Positions 53,351 through 63,702 of a stretch of 64,000 nucleotides of DNA are shown here, one piece after another (position 1 is the stretch's first letter; each line of letters starts with the position of its first letter). The notes under the pieces are model-generated. The model was not told the DNA's origin. It saw only the letters and a list, made by a program, of their open reading frames with translations, and searched no databases. The translations under genes and the position numbers were made by a program. This DNA comes from JADJYF01 sp965278995. GTDB lineage: Bacteria > Pseudomonadota > Gammaproteobacteria > Ga0077536. Where the stretch lies: positions 682,001 through 746,000 of the forward strand of contig OZ257136.1 of assembly GCA_965278995.1 (NCBI GenBank), in the 5' to 3' direction.

Positions 53351-53392
53351 GGCGGATTCCTGGCTGTTTGCACACAGTGTACCGCGCTTGCT

Positions 53393-54580
53393 TCAAGCGA
53401 CGCGGCCCGCCGCGTAACCGGATGACCAGGCCCACTGAAAATTGTGTCCGCCCAGGTGACCGGTGACGTCGAGCGCTTCGCCGACGAAAAACAGTCCCGG
53501 TACGGCGCGGGCCTGCAGGTCACGCGAGTTGAGTCCGGCCGTATCAACGCCGCCAACCGTCACCTCGGCTTTGCGGAAACCTTCGGTACCGGCCGGCACC
53601 ACGGTCCAGCGATTGATGCGGGAACCCAATGCGCGTAGATGCGCGTCCGCCACATCGGCCAGCCGCTCACTGTTGGCAGGCAGTGTCGCGGCAAAGCGCT
53701 GGGCCAGGCGACGCGGCAGATGGGCTGCCAGCGCGTTGCCTGGCTGCTGACGCGAGCTGTCGCGTTTCGCGCCGAGCAAGTGTGCCGTGACGTCATGGCC
53801 GGGCGCGAGGTCGATATGCAATTCGGCACCCGAAGCCCAGTGCGACGACGCTTGCAGGATGGCTGGTCCGCTCAATCCGCGGTGAGTGAACAGCAATGCT
53901 TCGGCGTAACGATTGCCGGCCGTCTCGACGTCGACATCGACTGAGATTCCGCTCAGCCCAGCTAGCCAGTCGAGCGTTTCAGCAGTGAACGTGAGCGGAA
54001 CAAGGCCAGGCCGTGGTTGCACGATGCCTACGCCGAATTGACGAGCCAGCTCATAGGCATAACCGGTCGCGCCGATCTTGGGTATCGACAAGCCGCCTGT
54101 GGCGACGACAAGACTGTCCGCTGTCAGCGCTCCGCCAGTCGTACTCAGCGCGAATGCGCCATCGGCGCGGCGTTCAACACCATTAATACTCGTCGAGAGC
54201 AGAAACTCGACGCTGGCTGCGCGGCATTCGGTGACCAGCAGGTCGATGATCTGCTGCGCGCTGTCGTCACAGAACAGCTGGCCGAGCGTCTTCTCGTGCC
54301 AGGCAATCCCGTGGCTATCGACCAGCGCAATAAAATCCTGCGGTGTGTAGGCGCGCAGCGCCGAAATACAGAAGTGAGGATTGGCCGACAGGAAATTCGC
54401 CGGTGTGCAGTGCTGGTTGGTGAAATTGCAGCGGCCGCCGCCGGAGATGCGGATTTTCTCGCCGATGCGCGCAGCGTGGTCGACGACCAGCACGCGCCGT
54501 CCGCGTTGGCCAGCCGTCGCGGCGCACATCAAACCGGCGGCACCGGCACCGATCGCGATGACATCGTGGCGTTTCAGCAA
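53393..54580 (-). CDS. HI0933-family FAD-dependent oxidoreductase
   Basis: The product is 395 residues. I take TTG 54580 as the start (GAGG 5 bases upstream, then LLKRHDVIAIGAGAAG); the frame is open to 54655 but lacks another good start. FAD-binding features are VIAIGAGAAGLMCA, GEKIRISGGGRCNFTN and ATGGLSIPKIGATGYAYELA, with the C-terminal GLFFVGEALDVTGHLGG. It belongs to the YhiN/HI0933 flavoprotein family. Reaction unknown; probably a reductase. Confidence 0.9.
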   Translation of the reverse strand: MLKRHDVIAIGAGAAGLMCAATAGQRGRRVLVVDHAARIGEKIRISGGGRCNFTNQHCTPANFLSANPHFCISALRAYTPQDFIALVDSHGIAWHEKTLGQLFCDDSAQQIIDLLVTECRAASVEFLLSTSINGVERRADGAFALSTTGGALTADSLVVATGGLSIPKIGATGYAYELARQFGVGIVQPRPGLVPLTFTAETLDWLAGLSGISVDVDVETAGNRYAEALLFTHRGLSGPAILQASSHWASGAELHIDLAPGHDVTAHLLGAKRDSSRQQPGNALAAHLPRRLAQRFAATLPANSERLADVADAHLRALGSRINRWTVVPAGTEGFRKAEVTVGGVDTAGLNSRDLQARAVPGLFFVGEALDVTGHLGGHNFQWAWSSGYAAGRVA

Positions 54581-54739
54581 TTCGACCTCATCGCTGGCGG
54601 CAGACCTGTAATTGTAGCGGCAAGAGCGAGAACCCACGCAATCGGTGGTCACCACGACCGATCATCACGACCGATCATGATGATGTTCATCCAGCCGCGA
54701 TATAATTGCCGGCATTACCAAGCGCTGGCAGGGCAACCC

Positions 54740-55222
54740 ATGCAGGTCGAGAAGAATTGCGTCGTCAACTTTCACTATCGCCTGACCAACGAACCTGGCG
54801 ATCTGATCGAGGATTCCCACACGCACGAACCGATGACCTACCTGCACGGGCACGGCAACATCATTCCAGGTCTCGAACGCGAAATCGCCGGGCATATCGC
54901 CGGCGATCAATTCAGTGTGACTATTGCGCCAGCCGATGCCTACGGTCTGCGCCGCGCCGACGCCGTCCAGCGCATTCCCATGAAATCCGTGATGACACGC
55001 GGAAAATTGACGCCCGGCATGATGGTGGCCGTCAATACCGAACACGGGCCGCGTCATGTTCAGGTCATCAAGCCGGGCAAATTTACCGTCGATGTCGATA
55101 CCAACCATCCGCTGGCAGGTGTGACGCTGACTTTCGCCGTCGAAATCATCGACGTTCGCACGGCCACCGAAGAGGAGCGTGCCCATGGCCACGCGCATGG
55201 CGCCGGTGGTCATCATCACTGA
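54740..55222 (+). CDS. slyD: FKBP-type peptidyl-prolyl isomerase SlyD
   Basis: The product is 160 residues starting at ATG 54740. The FKBP core is split by the insert-in-flap domain: PMTYLHGHGNIIPGLEREIAG, then AYGLRRADAVQRIPMKSV, ending with HPLAGVTLTFAVEIIDVRTA. The tail HGHAHGAGGHHH is His-rich, as in SlyD, and can bind nickel. It is a folding chaperone, probably also used in metal delivery. It reads away from the flavoprotein gene. Confidence 0.94.
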   Translation: MQVEKNCVVNFHYRLTNEPGDLIEDSHTHEPMTYLHGHGNIIPGLEREIAGHIAGDQFSVTIAPADAYGLRRADAVQRIPMKSVMTRGKLTPGMMVAVNTEHGPRHVQVIKPGKFTVDVDTNHPLAGVTLTFAVEIIDVRTATEEERAHGHAHGAGGHHH

Positions 55223-55683
55223 TCGCCGAACGCGGCGACGACGGATTTTCGGGCCAGCTTCACAAGAGTTAACCGTTGCACAATGTCGCAACGTCGAACT
55301 TCTACCATTGACCTCGCTCCAAGATGTAGCGTATACCGAGATAGACCTGCCCCATTGCGGAGCATGACGCCCCTGGTCGGGATGTGACGTCCTAGGACAC
55401 AGACCACCCGGTACGTCGCTGACCATGCCGTTGGCAAGCGCCGACCGCAGGGTGGGCAGGAGTGTAAAGCGGGATACGCGTTCACACGGCGAGCCCAGGT
55501 CGTGTGGTGGGGGGCGAGGTGATTGCGCCTGATGACCGGAGCGATCCGGGCAGCTGGCATAGCCCTTGCTTCGTTCAGAGGTGCAAGGCATCCGGATGGA
55601 ATCCTCGCGAGAAGAATAATTCAGGGCGTTGGACGAATCTCGTGGATGCCTCTCCTCAAACGTATGAATGAGAGGCTGTTCCG
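55223..55683. other. Intergenic region upstream of prkA
   Basis: These 461 bases contain no credible gene. They must hold the promoter of the prkA-yeaH-spoVR operon, which is usually under stationary-phase or nitrogen control. I see no site that I can place with confidence. Confidence 0.4.
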
Positions 55684-57606
55684 ATGAGTATTTTTCAGCA
55701 TTACCGTTCGCGTTTCGAACACGCTCGGGAAGAGGAGTATTCGCTCGACGAATTTCTCGACATCTGCCGGCGCGACGCTTCCGCCTATGCTTCGGCAGCG
55801 GAGCGCATGTTGCTCTCCATCGGCGAACCCGAACTGGTCGACACCCGCAAGGATGCGCGCCTGTCGCGGATCTTCTCCAATAAACTGATCCGACTGTATC
55901 CCGCCTTCCGCGAGTTCTACGGCATGGAGGAAACGATCGAACAGATCGTGTCCTACTTCCGTCACGCCGCGCAGGGCCTCGAAGAAAAGAAACAGATCCT
56001 CTATCTGCTCGGTCCGGTCGGCGGCGGTAAATCGTCGCTGGCTGAAAAACTCAAAGCACTGATGGAGCAGGTGCCGTTCTACGCGCTGAAGGATTCACCG
56101 GTCAACGAATCGCCCCTCGGCCTGTTTTCGCCTGTCGAGGACGCACGCATTCTGGAAGAAGATTACGGCATTCCGCGCCGTTATCTGAGCGGACTCATGT
56201 CACCCTGGGCAGTCAAGCGACTGCACGAATACAACGGCGACATCACGCGGTTCCGCGTCGTCAAACGCTATCCTTCGACCCTGCGCCAGATCGGCATCGC
56301 AAAAACGGAACCCGGAGACGAGAACAACCAGGATATTTCCGCGCTGGTCGGCAAGGTCGATATCCGCATGCTCGAACAGCATGCGCAAAACGATCCCGAC
56401 GCTTATGCCTACTCCGGCGGACTGTGCCTGGCGAATCAGGGACTGCTGGAATTCGTCGAAATGTTCAAAGCCCCGATCAAGGTCCTGCATCCGCTGCTGA
56501 CAGCGACGCAGGAAGGCAACTACAAAGGAACCGAAGGCCTTTCTGCGATCCCGTTCGAAGGCATCATTCTCGCCCATTCGAATGAATCCGAGTGGCTGGC
56601 GTTCAAGAACAACCGGAATAACGAGGCGTTTCTCGACCGCATCTACATCGTCAAGGTGCCGTACTGCACGCGGGTATCGGAAGAAGTCCGCATCTATCAG
56701 AAACTGCTCGACCACAGCTCGCTCGCGGCCGCGCCGTGTGCGCCGGGCACGCTCGAAATGATGTCGCAGTTTGCCGTGCTCTCGCGCATCAAGGAGCCCG
56801 AGAACTCGAACATCTATTCGAAAGTTCGGGTCTACGACGGCGAGAGCCTGAAAGACATCGACCCAAAGGCCAAAAGCTATCAGGAATATCGCGAGTACGG
56901 CGGTGTCGACGAAGGCATGACGGGGCTATCGACGCGCTTCGCCTTCAAGATCCTGTCGAAAGTGTTCAACTACGATGTTGGCGAAGTTGCGGCCAACCCG
57001 GTCCATCTGCTCTACGTGCTGGAGCAGACCATCGAACGCGAGCAGTTCGCCAAGGATCTCGAACAGAAATATCTCGCGCATCTCAAGGGCTATCTCGCCA
57101 CGCGCTATGCTGAACTCATCGGCAAAGAGATCCAGACGGCGTACCTGGAGTCCTATTCCGAATACGGGCAGAACATTTTCGACCGTTATGTCACCTATGC
57201 CGATTACTGGATCCAGGATGAAGATTACCGTGACCCGGATACCGGCGAAGTGTTCGATCGGTCGGCTCTGAACGCTGAACTGGAGAAGATCGAAAAGCCA
57301 GCTGGTATTTCCAACCCCAAGGATTTCCGCAACGAAATTGTCAACTTCGTGCTGCGGGCGCGGGCCAGCAATGGCGGGCGGGCGCCGTTATGGACAAGCT
57401 ACGAGAAACTGCGTGAGGTGATCGAGAAGAAGATGTTCTCGAATACCGAGGAATTGCTGCCGGTCATTTCGTTCAATACCAAGTCTTCGACAGAGGATCA
57501 ACGCAAGCATCAGGACTTCGTCGACCGCATGGTCGTCAAAGGCTATACCGAGAAGCAGGTGAGGTTGCTCTGCGAATGGTACCTGCGCGTGCGGAAGTCC
57601 GCATGA
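55684..57606 (+). CDS. yeaG: PrkA (YeaG) serine protein kinase
   Basis: The product is 640 residues starting at ATG 55684. The N-terminal AAA-like domain has Walker A LLGPVGGGKSSLAEKL (about 110-118); the family pattern SIFQHYRSRFEHAREEEYSLDEFL and a C-terminal kinase-like domain (EDQRKHQDFVDRMVVKGYTEKQVRLLCEWYLRV) follow. It is cotranscribed with yeaH and spoVR; the trio is widespread in gammaproteobacteria and linked to stress and starvation. Confidence 0.95.
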   Translation: MSIFQHYRSRFEHAREEEYSLDEFLDICRRDASAYASAAERMLLSIGEPELVDTRKDARLSRIFSNKLIRLYPAFREFYGMEETIEQIVSYFRHAAQGLEEKKQILYLLGPVGGGKSSLAEKLKALMEQVPFYALKDSPVNESPLGLFSPVEDARILEEDYGIPRRYLSGLMSPWAVKRLHEYNGDITRFRVVKRYPSTLRQIGIAKTEPGDENNQDISALVGKVDIRMLEQHAQNDPDAYAYSGGLCLANQGLLEFVEMFKAPIKVLHPLLTATQEGNYKGTEGLSAIPFEGIILAHSNESEWLAFKNNRNNEAFLDRIYIVKVPYCTRVSEEVRIYQKLLDHSSLAAAPCAPGTLEMMSQFAVLSRIKEPENSNIYSKVRVYDGESLKDIDPKAKSYQEYREYGGVDEGMTGLSTRFAFKILSKVFNYDVGEVAANPVHLLYVLEQTIEREQFAKDLEQKYLAHLKGYLATRYAELIGKEIQTAYLESYSEYGQNIFDRYVTYADYWIQDEDYRDPDTGEVFDRSALNAELEKIEKPAGISNPKDFRNEIVNFVLRARASNGGRAPLWTSYEKLREVIEKKMFSNTEELLPVISFNTKSSTEDQRKHQDFVDRMVVKGYTEKQVRLLCEWYLRVRKSA

Positions 57607-57616
57607 GCAAGGCCGC

Positions 57617-58873
57617 ATGAACGTATTGATCGACAGGCGGCTGAACGGACGGAACAAGAGCGCGGTCAATCGCGATCGGTTCATCCAGCGCTACAAGGTA
57701 CAGATCCGCGAAGCGGTTGCCAATGCCATCAGCCGCCGTTCGATTCAGGATCTCGATCGCGGTGAACGCATCGATCTCCCGCGCAAGGACATCAGCGAAC
57801 CCCGTTTCCAGCACGGGCCGGGCGGGCGACGCGAAATGGTCCATCCCGGCAACAAGGAGTTCATCACCGGTGATCGCGTGCCGCGGCCAGAGGGCGGCAG
57901 TGGCCGGGGTTCGCAGGCCAGCGAAGATGGAGAGGGCGAGGATGCCTTTTCGTTCGTGCTCTCGCGCGAAGAGTTTCTGCAGTTTTTCTTCGATGATCTC
58001 GAATTGCCGGATTTGATCCGCACCACGCTGGCGACGATCATGGATACGAAGTCTGTGCGTGCCGGCTTCACGTCGAGCGGAGTGCCGGCCAATATCAACA
58101 TCGTCCGCTCACTGAAGGGTGCGGCGGCACGGCGCCGAGCCATGCAGGGTCCGCGGCGCGCGCGGCTGCAGGAGGCCGAGCAGGCGCTGGTCGCACTTGG
58201 TGAAGCGCCCGCTGAAACAGGCGACGAGGCGGCACTCGAAGACGAGATTCTGGATCTCAAACGTCGCATTGCGGCGGTGCCGTTCATCGACACCTTCGAT
58301 CTGCGCTACAACCATCGCGTGCGTCAGCCGAAACCCAACGCACAGGCAGTGATGTTCTGCCTGATGGACGTTTCGGGCTCGATGGACGAGGCGCGAAAAG
58401 ATCTCGCCAAACGGTTCTTCGCGTTATTGCATCTGTTCCTGTCGCGCGCTTACGAGCGTATCGATGTGGTGTTCATACGTCATCACACGGTTGCCAGCGA
58501 AGTCGATGAGCAGGAGTTCTTTTCGGCGCGCGATACCGGGGGTACCGTCGTCTCCAGTGCGCTCGAATTGATGCGTGACGTGGTCGAGGACCGTTATCCG
58601 TCCGGTGACTGGAATATATACGCCGCACAGGCCTCTGACGGTGACAACTGGATCGGCGATTCAGCGCGCTGCAGCGCGCTGCTGCGTGACGACATCATGC
58701 CGCGCTTGCAGTACTTCGCTTACGTGCAGGTCGGTGTCGAACTTGAGCAGGGCTTGTGGGAGGAATACGCGAAACTGGCTGCCGATCGCGGCAATTTCGC
58801 CATGCGCAAGATCGGCACCCCGGCGGATATCTATCCGGTTTTTCGCGAACTGTTCCAGCGCAAACCGGCATGA
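57617..58873 (+). CDS. yeaH: YeaH/YhbH family protein with von Willebrand-like domain
   Basis: The product is 418 residues, starting 10 bases after prkA. Features are IDRRLNGRNKSAVNRDRFIQRY, HPGNKEFITGDRVPRPEGG, and the MIDAS-like FCLMDVSGSMDEARKDLAKRF (DxSxS). GTVVSSALELMRDVV closes the metal site. It is the DUF444 partner of PrkA. The stop overlaps spoVR by ATGA. Confidence 0.95.
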   Translation: MNVLIDRRLNGRNKSAVNRDRFIQRYKVQIREAVANAISRRSIQDLDRGERIDLPRKDISEPRFQHGPGGRREMVHPGNKEFITGDRVPRPEGGSGRGSQASEDGEGEDAFSFVLSREEFLQFFFDDLELPDLIRTTLATIMDTKSVRAGFTSSGVPANINIVRSLKGAAARRRAMQGPRRARLQEAEQALVALGEAPAETGDEAALEDEILDLKRRIAAVPFIDTFDLRYNHRVRQPKPNAQAVMFCLMDVSGSMDEARKDLAKRFFALLHLFLSRAYERIDVVFIRHHTVASEVDEQEFFSARDTGGTVVSSALELMRDVVEDRYPSGDWNIYAAQASDGDNWIGDSARCSALLRDDIMPRLQYFAYVQVGVELEQGLWEEYAKLAADRGNFAMRKIGTPADIYPVFRELFQRKPA

Positions 58874-60369
58874 GCAAAGCCTATCTCTCGCAGGGCTCGG
58901 AATGGAGTTTCGAGCTTATCGAGCGCTACGAGCGAGAGATTGGCCGGCTGGCAGCGGACTACCGGCTCGACACCTACCCGAACCAGATCGAGATTGTCAG
59001 CGCCGAGCAGATGATGGATGCCTATGCCTCCATCGGCATGCCGGTAGGCTATGCTCACTGGTCTTACGGGAAGGAATTTCTTGCTGTCGAGAACCGCTAT
59101 CGCCGCGGGCAGATGGGGCTGGCCTACGAACTTGTGATCAACTCCAACCCCTGCATTGCCTACCTCATGGAAGAAAACACCATGACGATGCAGGCGTTGG
59201 TGATTGCGCACGCGAGCTATGGTCATAACTCGTTTTTCAAAGGTAATTACCTGTTCCGCGCGTGGACCACGGCGGATGCCATCATCGATTATCTGGTCTT
59301 CGCACGACACTTCGTCGAAGCGTGTGAACAACGCCACGGCGAGACCGCTGTCGAAGAACTGCTTGATTCCTGCCACGCTCTGATGAATTACGGGGTGGAC
59401 CGCTACAAACGGCCGGCCCGTTTATCGGCAGCTCAGGAGCGCGCCAGGCTCGACGAACGCGAGCGATACCGACAGTCACAGGTCGATGATCTATGGCGAA
59501 CGCTGCCACAGCGCGCCACAGCTAAAACCGCGCTGGAAGCTGAGCGGTATCCGGTCGAACCGCAGGAGAATCTGCTGTATTTCATCGAGAAGCACGCGCC
59601 AAATCTCGATTCCTGGCAACGTGAGCTGGTCCGAATCGTGCGCAAGCTGGCGCAGTATTTCTACCCGCAGCGTCAGACCCAGGTCATGAACGAAGGCTGG
59701 GCTACGTTCTGGCACTACACACTGTTGAACCGGTTGTACGACGAAGGGCGGGTCGACGACGGTTTTATGATCGAATTTCTGACATCGCACACCAATGTCA
59801 TCGCCCAGCCGGGATTCGACAGCCCACGCTACGGCGGGGTCAATCCGTATGCGCTGGGCTTCGCGATGATGACCGATATCCGACGTATCTGCACCGACCC
59901 GACGGCGGAAGACCGCGAGTGGTTTCCGGCTATCGCCGGCTCCGACTGGCTGACCACGCTCGATTTCGCGATGCGTAATTTCAAGGACGAATCGTTCATT
60001 GCACAGTACCTGTCGCCGCGCCTGATCCGCGAGCTGCGGTTGTTCGCCGTGGTTGACGACGATCGGGACAGCGCAGCTGAAATCGCCGCCATCCACGACG
60101 ATGCCGGTTATCGGTATGTGCGGCAGGCGCTTGCCGGGCAATACAACCTGGGAATGCGCGAGCCGGATATCCAGGTTCATTCCGTCGATCGCCGCGGCGA
60201 CCGTTCGCTGACGCTTCGCCATCGGCGTCAGTTGCGGCGCCCACTGGCCGGCAGTGCCGACGAAGTATTGAAGCACGTCACCCGTCTATGGGGTTTCGAC
60301 GTACGCCTGGAAGCAGAAGACGAAGACGGCAAAGTCGAATTGATAGGCGAAGCGCATCCCACGCATTGA
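58870..60369 (+). CDS. ycgB: SpoVR family protein (YcgB)
   Basis: The product is 499 residues starting at ATG 58870. Typical segments are DTYPNQIEIVSAEQMMDAYA, GMPVGYAHWSYGKEF, YEYVINSNP-like LVINSNPCIAYLMEENTMTM, and YFYPQRQTQVMNEGWATFWHY. SpoVR proteins are of unknown biochemical role; here it forms the third gene of the PrkA operon. Full length and intact. Confidence 0.95.
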   Translation: MSKAYLSQGSEWSFELIERYEREIGRLAADYRLDTYPNQIEIVSAEQMMDAYASIGMPVGYAHWSYGKEFLAVENRYRRGQMGLAYELVINSNPCIAYLMEENTMTMQALVIAHASYGHNSFFKGNYLFRAWTTADAIIDYLVFARHFVEACEQRHGETAVEELLDSCHALMNYGVDRYKRPARLSAAQERARLDERERYRQSQVDDLWRTLPQRATAKTALEAERYPVEPQENLLYFIEKHAPNLDSWQRELVRIVRKLAQYFYPQRQTQVMNEGWATFWHYTLLNRLYDEGRVDDGFMIEFLTSHTNVIAQPGFDSPRYGGVNPYALGFAMMTDIRRICTDPTAEDREWFPAIAGSDWLTTLDFAMRNFKDESFIAQYLSPRLIRELRLFAVVDDDRDSAAEIAAIHDDAGYRYVRQALAGQYNLGMREPDIQVHSVDRRGDRSLTLRHRRQLRRPLAGSADEVLKHVTRLWGFDVRLEAEDEDGKVELIGEAHPTH

Positions 60370-60420
60370 CCGGGCGCAGCCGCCTCCGCATGTCCCGCGG
60401 CCCTGCTAGAATTCGCGCCC

Positions 60421-62328
60421 ATGATCAGTCTCGAATCCGTCACCGTCAGGCGCGGCACACGCATGCTGTTCGAGCAGGCCACGCTTGCTTTCCACGATGT
60501 TCAGCATGTCGGCATCACCGGGGCCAACGGCACGGGTAAATCGAGCCTGTTTCAACTGTTGCTCGGCGGACTCGCGCCCGATCTGGGCAACGTTCGTGTG
60601 CCGGTGGGTCTGCGTATCGCGCACATGGCGCAGGAAGTCCACTATTCGCCGCGAAGCGCTGTCGAATTCGTCATCGATGGCGACCGCGAACTGCGCCGAT
60701 TCGAGCGCGAACTTGCCGCGGCCGAGGGCCGCGGCGATGACGATGGCATCACGCGCGCGCATGCCGGCCTCGATCATCTGCAGGCCTATAACGCACGGCA
60801 TCGCGCGCTGCAGCTGTTGCATGGTCTCGGGTTCAGTCAAGCCGATTGCACACGGCCGGTCACGGCGTTCTCCGGCGGCTGGCGGATCCGACTCAACCTT
60901 GCACAGACGCTCATGGCGCCGGGCGATCTGCTGCTGCTGGACGAGCCGAACAATCATCTCGACCTCGATGCGACGACCTGGCTCGAGGCCTGGCTCAAGC
61001 GGTATCCAGGCACGCTGCTGCTGATTTCCCATGATCGCGATTTTCTCGATGGCGTGGTCACCCACATCGTGCACATCGAACAGCAGCGTCTCACCGCTTA
61101 TCGCGGCAATTACTCGGCGTTCGAACTACAGCGCGCGGAGAAAGTCGCGCAACAGCAGGCGCTGTACGAAAAACAGCAGCGTCGCGTCGGCGAGATCGAG
61201 GCGTTCGTGCGTCGATTTCGCGCCAAAGCATCGAAAGCCCGGCAGGCGCAGAGCCGCTTGAAAGAACTCGAACGCATGCAGACCGTGGCGGCCGCCCATT
61301 TCGACTCGCCGTTCAATTTCCGCATTCTGGAAGCGGACAAGCAGTCCGACCCATTGCTCAGCCTGCAGGATGTCGACGTCGGTTACGGCGATCAGGTTGC
61401 GCTTTCCAATCTTCGGATTACGCTCCATCCGGGCTCGCGCATCGGCCTGCTGGGCGCGAATGGCGCCGGCAAGTCGACTTTCATCAAGGCGTTGACCGGT
61501 GAGCTGCCGGCCCGTCGTGGGCGGCGAACGGCAGGTGCGCACCTCGCCCCCGGCTATTTTGCCCAGCAACAACTCGAAGCGCTCGATCTCGAAGCAAGCG
61601 CGGCGCTGCATCTGCAGCGCCTGAGTCCGCTCGCCTCTGAACAGCAGATCCGTAATTTTCTCGGCGGTTTCGCATTTCACGGCGACCAGGCACTGGCACC
61701 GATCAAGCCGTTCAGTGGTGGCGAGAAAGCCCGCCTTGCACTGGCCATTGTCTGTTGGCAGCAACCCAATCTGCTGCTGTTGGACGAACCGACCAACCAT
61801 CTCGATCTCGACATGCGGCACGCCCTGACGCTGGCGCTGCAGGAGTTTACCGGCGCCATCGTTCTGGTTTCGCACGATCGCCACCTGCTGCGCAACTGCG
61901 TCGACCAGTTCTACCTCATCAGCGATGGTCAGGTAGCCCCGTTCGATGGCGATCTGGAGGACTATCACCAGCTGCGTGCGCGTCGAGACACCGGCGATGA
62001 GGCGCCGGCAGCGCCGAGCACGCGATCGGCACAGAGTGCCCGCGAAGCGCGTCAGCAGGCTGCTGCACGGCGTGCCGAGCTTGCACCGATGCGCCAGGCG
62101 GTGAAGCGTACCGAGAGTGAGCTTGAGCAATTGCGTCAACGCCTGGCGACACTGGTCGCACTCCTGGCTGATGAAGCGCTCTATGCATCCGATCAGCGTG
62201 CGCGGCTGCAGACCTTGTTGAAGGAACGTGGCGCGCTCGAACAGAACAGGAGTGAGCTCGAAGCGCGTTGGCTCGAGCAACAGGAAGCGCTGGAAATTCT
62301 CGAGCAGCAGGAGGATCTGCCGGCATGA
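60421..62328 (+). CDS. yheS: ABC-F ATPase YheS
   Basis: The product is 635 residues starting at ATG 60421. There are two ABC domains: Walker A GANGTGKSS and GANGAGKST; signatures FSGGWRIRLNLAQTL and FSGGEKARLALAIV; Walker B LLLLDEPNNHLDLD and LLLLDEPTNHLDLD. The interdomain linker is long and basic, as in translation-acting ABC-F factors, and a C-terminal coiled coil (about 565-630) is present. Order and paralogue type point to YheS. Its stop overlaps the start of yheU. Confidence 0.93.
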   Translation: MISLESVTVRRGTRMLFEQATLAFHDVQHVGITGANGTGKSSLFQLLLGGLAPDLGNVRVPVGLRIAHMAQEVHYSPRSAVEFVIDGDRELRRFERELAAAEGRGDDDGITRAHAGLDHLQAYNARHRALQLLHGLGFSQADCTRPVTAFSGGWRIRLNLAQTLMAPGDLLLLDEPNNHLDLDATTWLEAWLKRYPGTLLLISHDRDFLDGVVTHIVHIEQQRLTAYRGNYSAFELQRAEKVAQQQALYEKQQRRVGEIEAFVRRFRAKASKARQAQSRLKELERMQTVAAAHFDSPFNFRILEADKQSDPLLSLQDVDVGYGDQVALSNLRITLHPGSRIGLLGANGAGKSTFIKALTGELPARRGRRTAGAHLAPGYFAQQQLEALDLEASAALHLQRLSPLASEQQIRNFLGGFAFHGDQALAPIKPFSGGEKARLALAIVCWQQPNLLLLDEPTNHLDLDMRHALTLALQEFTGAIVLVSHDRHLLRNCVDQFYLISDGQVAPFDGDLEDYHQLRARRDTGDEAPAAPSTRSAQSAREARQQAAARRAELAPMRQAVKRTESELEQLRQRLATLVALLADEALYASDQRARLQTLLKERGALEQNRSELEARWLEQQEALEILEQQEDLPA

Positions 62329-62606
62329 AGCAGGTACCTCGCGATGATGACGGCGAGCGCGATATGGGTGCGAGCGAACCCGTCATCGTTCCGCCGGGCG
62401 AACTCTCGCCAGCTGCGCTGCATGGCGTGGTCGAAGCTTTCGTGCTGCGTGAAGGAACCGACTATGGCGAGGTCGACGTCTCACTGGCGCGCAAAGTCAA
62501 CGATGTTCTGGCCCAGCTCGAACGCGGCGAAGCCCGGATTGTCTATTCTGCTGAAACCGAGAGTGTCGATATCGTATTGGTTCCGCAACGCGAACGGCAT
62601 CGCTGA
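62325..62606 (+). CDS. yheU: YheU family protein (UPF0270)
   Basis: The product is 93 residues starting at ATG 62325 (ATGA overlap with yheS); a downstream ATG at 62364 is possible. VPPGELSPAALHGVVEAFVLREGTDYGE is the YheU pattern. It is a small soluble protein of unknown role, normally beside yheS. Confidence 0.9.
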   Translation: MKQVPRDDDGERDMGASEPVIVPPGELSPAALHGVVEAFVLREGTDYGEVDVSLARKVNDVLAQLERGEARIVYSAETESVDIVLVPQRERHR

Positions 62607-62770
62607 ACCGAGCTAAGACCCTCGGCCAGCAGTGATCCGGGGTAGTCCAGATGGGCGTCGCCGCGCAACCGCGACGGACCCACCGTGATGCGCCCGCCTT
62701 GGGGTAGAATGCGCCCCGGTCCCGCCCGACCGCCCCGGGGCAGTGGCCGCCTTCACTTACGAGAGCACCC

Positions 62771-63682
62771 ATGGAACCCATCGTTCTACATCACTACGAC
62801 CTGTCGCCTTTCTCCGAAAAGATCCGCCGTGTGCTGGCCTACAAAGGCGTTCCGTGGCGAGCGGTCGTTCAACCGATCATGGCGCCCAAGCCGGATCTGA
62901 CGCCCCTGACTGGTGGTTACCGCCGTATACCGGTCATGCAGATTGGTGCCGACATCTATTGTGACACCGCATTGATCGTGCGTCGGCTCGATGAACTCGT
63001 ACCGACACCGACCGTGATCCCGCCGGCACTCGCCGGTGCCATAGCCGTGATCGAGGACTGGGCAGATCATCGGTTGTTCATGCAGGTCGTGCCGCCGGTA
63101 CTGGTCGAACTGCTGCCGGTACTACCACCCGAATTCCTCGAGGATCGCAGCGCGATGTCCAAAGGCTTTTCGCGCGAAGTGGTCACTGCCGCTGCACCTG
63201 CTGCTCTCGAGCAGACTTTGCATTCGTTTGACTATCTCGAAGCCGCTCTAAGCAAACAGCCCTACCTGCTCGGTGATGCTTTCACGCTGGCGGACGCGGC
63301 CTGTTTCCACCCGGTATGGTTCGTGAAGAACAATCCGAAGATGTTCGAGCAGGTGCGCGCCCGCGCCGGGCTCGCGGCCTGGGTTCAGCGCATCGACGAT
63401 TTCGGACCGGGCAAGGTAACAGCGATGACTGGCGCTGCCGCGCTCGAACTGGCCGGCGAATGTGTGCCGGCCGATCTGCGCGGGGACTCAGTCACCGACG
63501 CAGGGTATAAAGTCGATGACATGGTCAGTATCGTTGCCGATGACTATGGGCTGGAGACGACAACCGGGCGCGTGATGCGGGTCCGACGTAATGACGTGAC
63601 GGTGCTGCGCGACGATGCGACGCTCGGCGAAGTTGCGGTTCACTATCCGCGCGCCGGCTATCGAATCAAGAAACTCGCCTGA
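62771..63682 (+). CDS. Glutathione S-transferase-family protein
   Basis: The product is 303 residues starting at ATG 62771. The thioredoxin-like N-terminus (LHHYDLSPFSEKIRRVLAYKGVPW, then RRIPVMQIGADIYCDTALIVRRLDE) is followed by a helical domain (AALEQTLHSFDYLEAALSKQPYLLGDAFTLADA). An extra C-terminal 80 residues (VDDMVSIVADDYGLETTTGRV) form a beta-rich tail not in standard GSTs. The catalytic Ser (SPFS) is present. Cytoplasmic. Confidence 0.88.
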   Translation: MEPIVLHHYDLSPFSEKIRRVLAYKGVPWRAVVQPIMAPKPDLTPLTGGYRRIPVMQIGADIYCDTALIVRRLDELVPTPTVIPPALAGAIAVIEDWADHRLFMQVVPPVLVELLPVLPPEFLEDRSAMSKGFSREVVTAAAPAALEQTLHSFDYLEAALSKQPYLLGDAFTLADAACFHPVWFVKNNPKMFEQVRARAGLAAWVQRIDDFGPGKVTAMTGAAALELAGECVPADLRGDSVTDAGYKVDDMVSIVADDYGLETTTGRVMRVRRNDVTVLRDDATLGEVAVHYPRAGYRIKKLA

Positions 63683-63702
63683 GTCCAGCGCGGGGCATAA
63701 CG

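Noticed and set aside
55216..55560. 114-residue minus-strand frame upstream of prkA
   Set aside because: No motif, no ribosome site, and it overlaps the slyD end and the promoter region of prkA.
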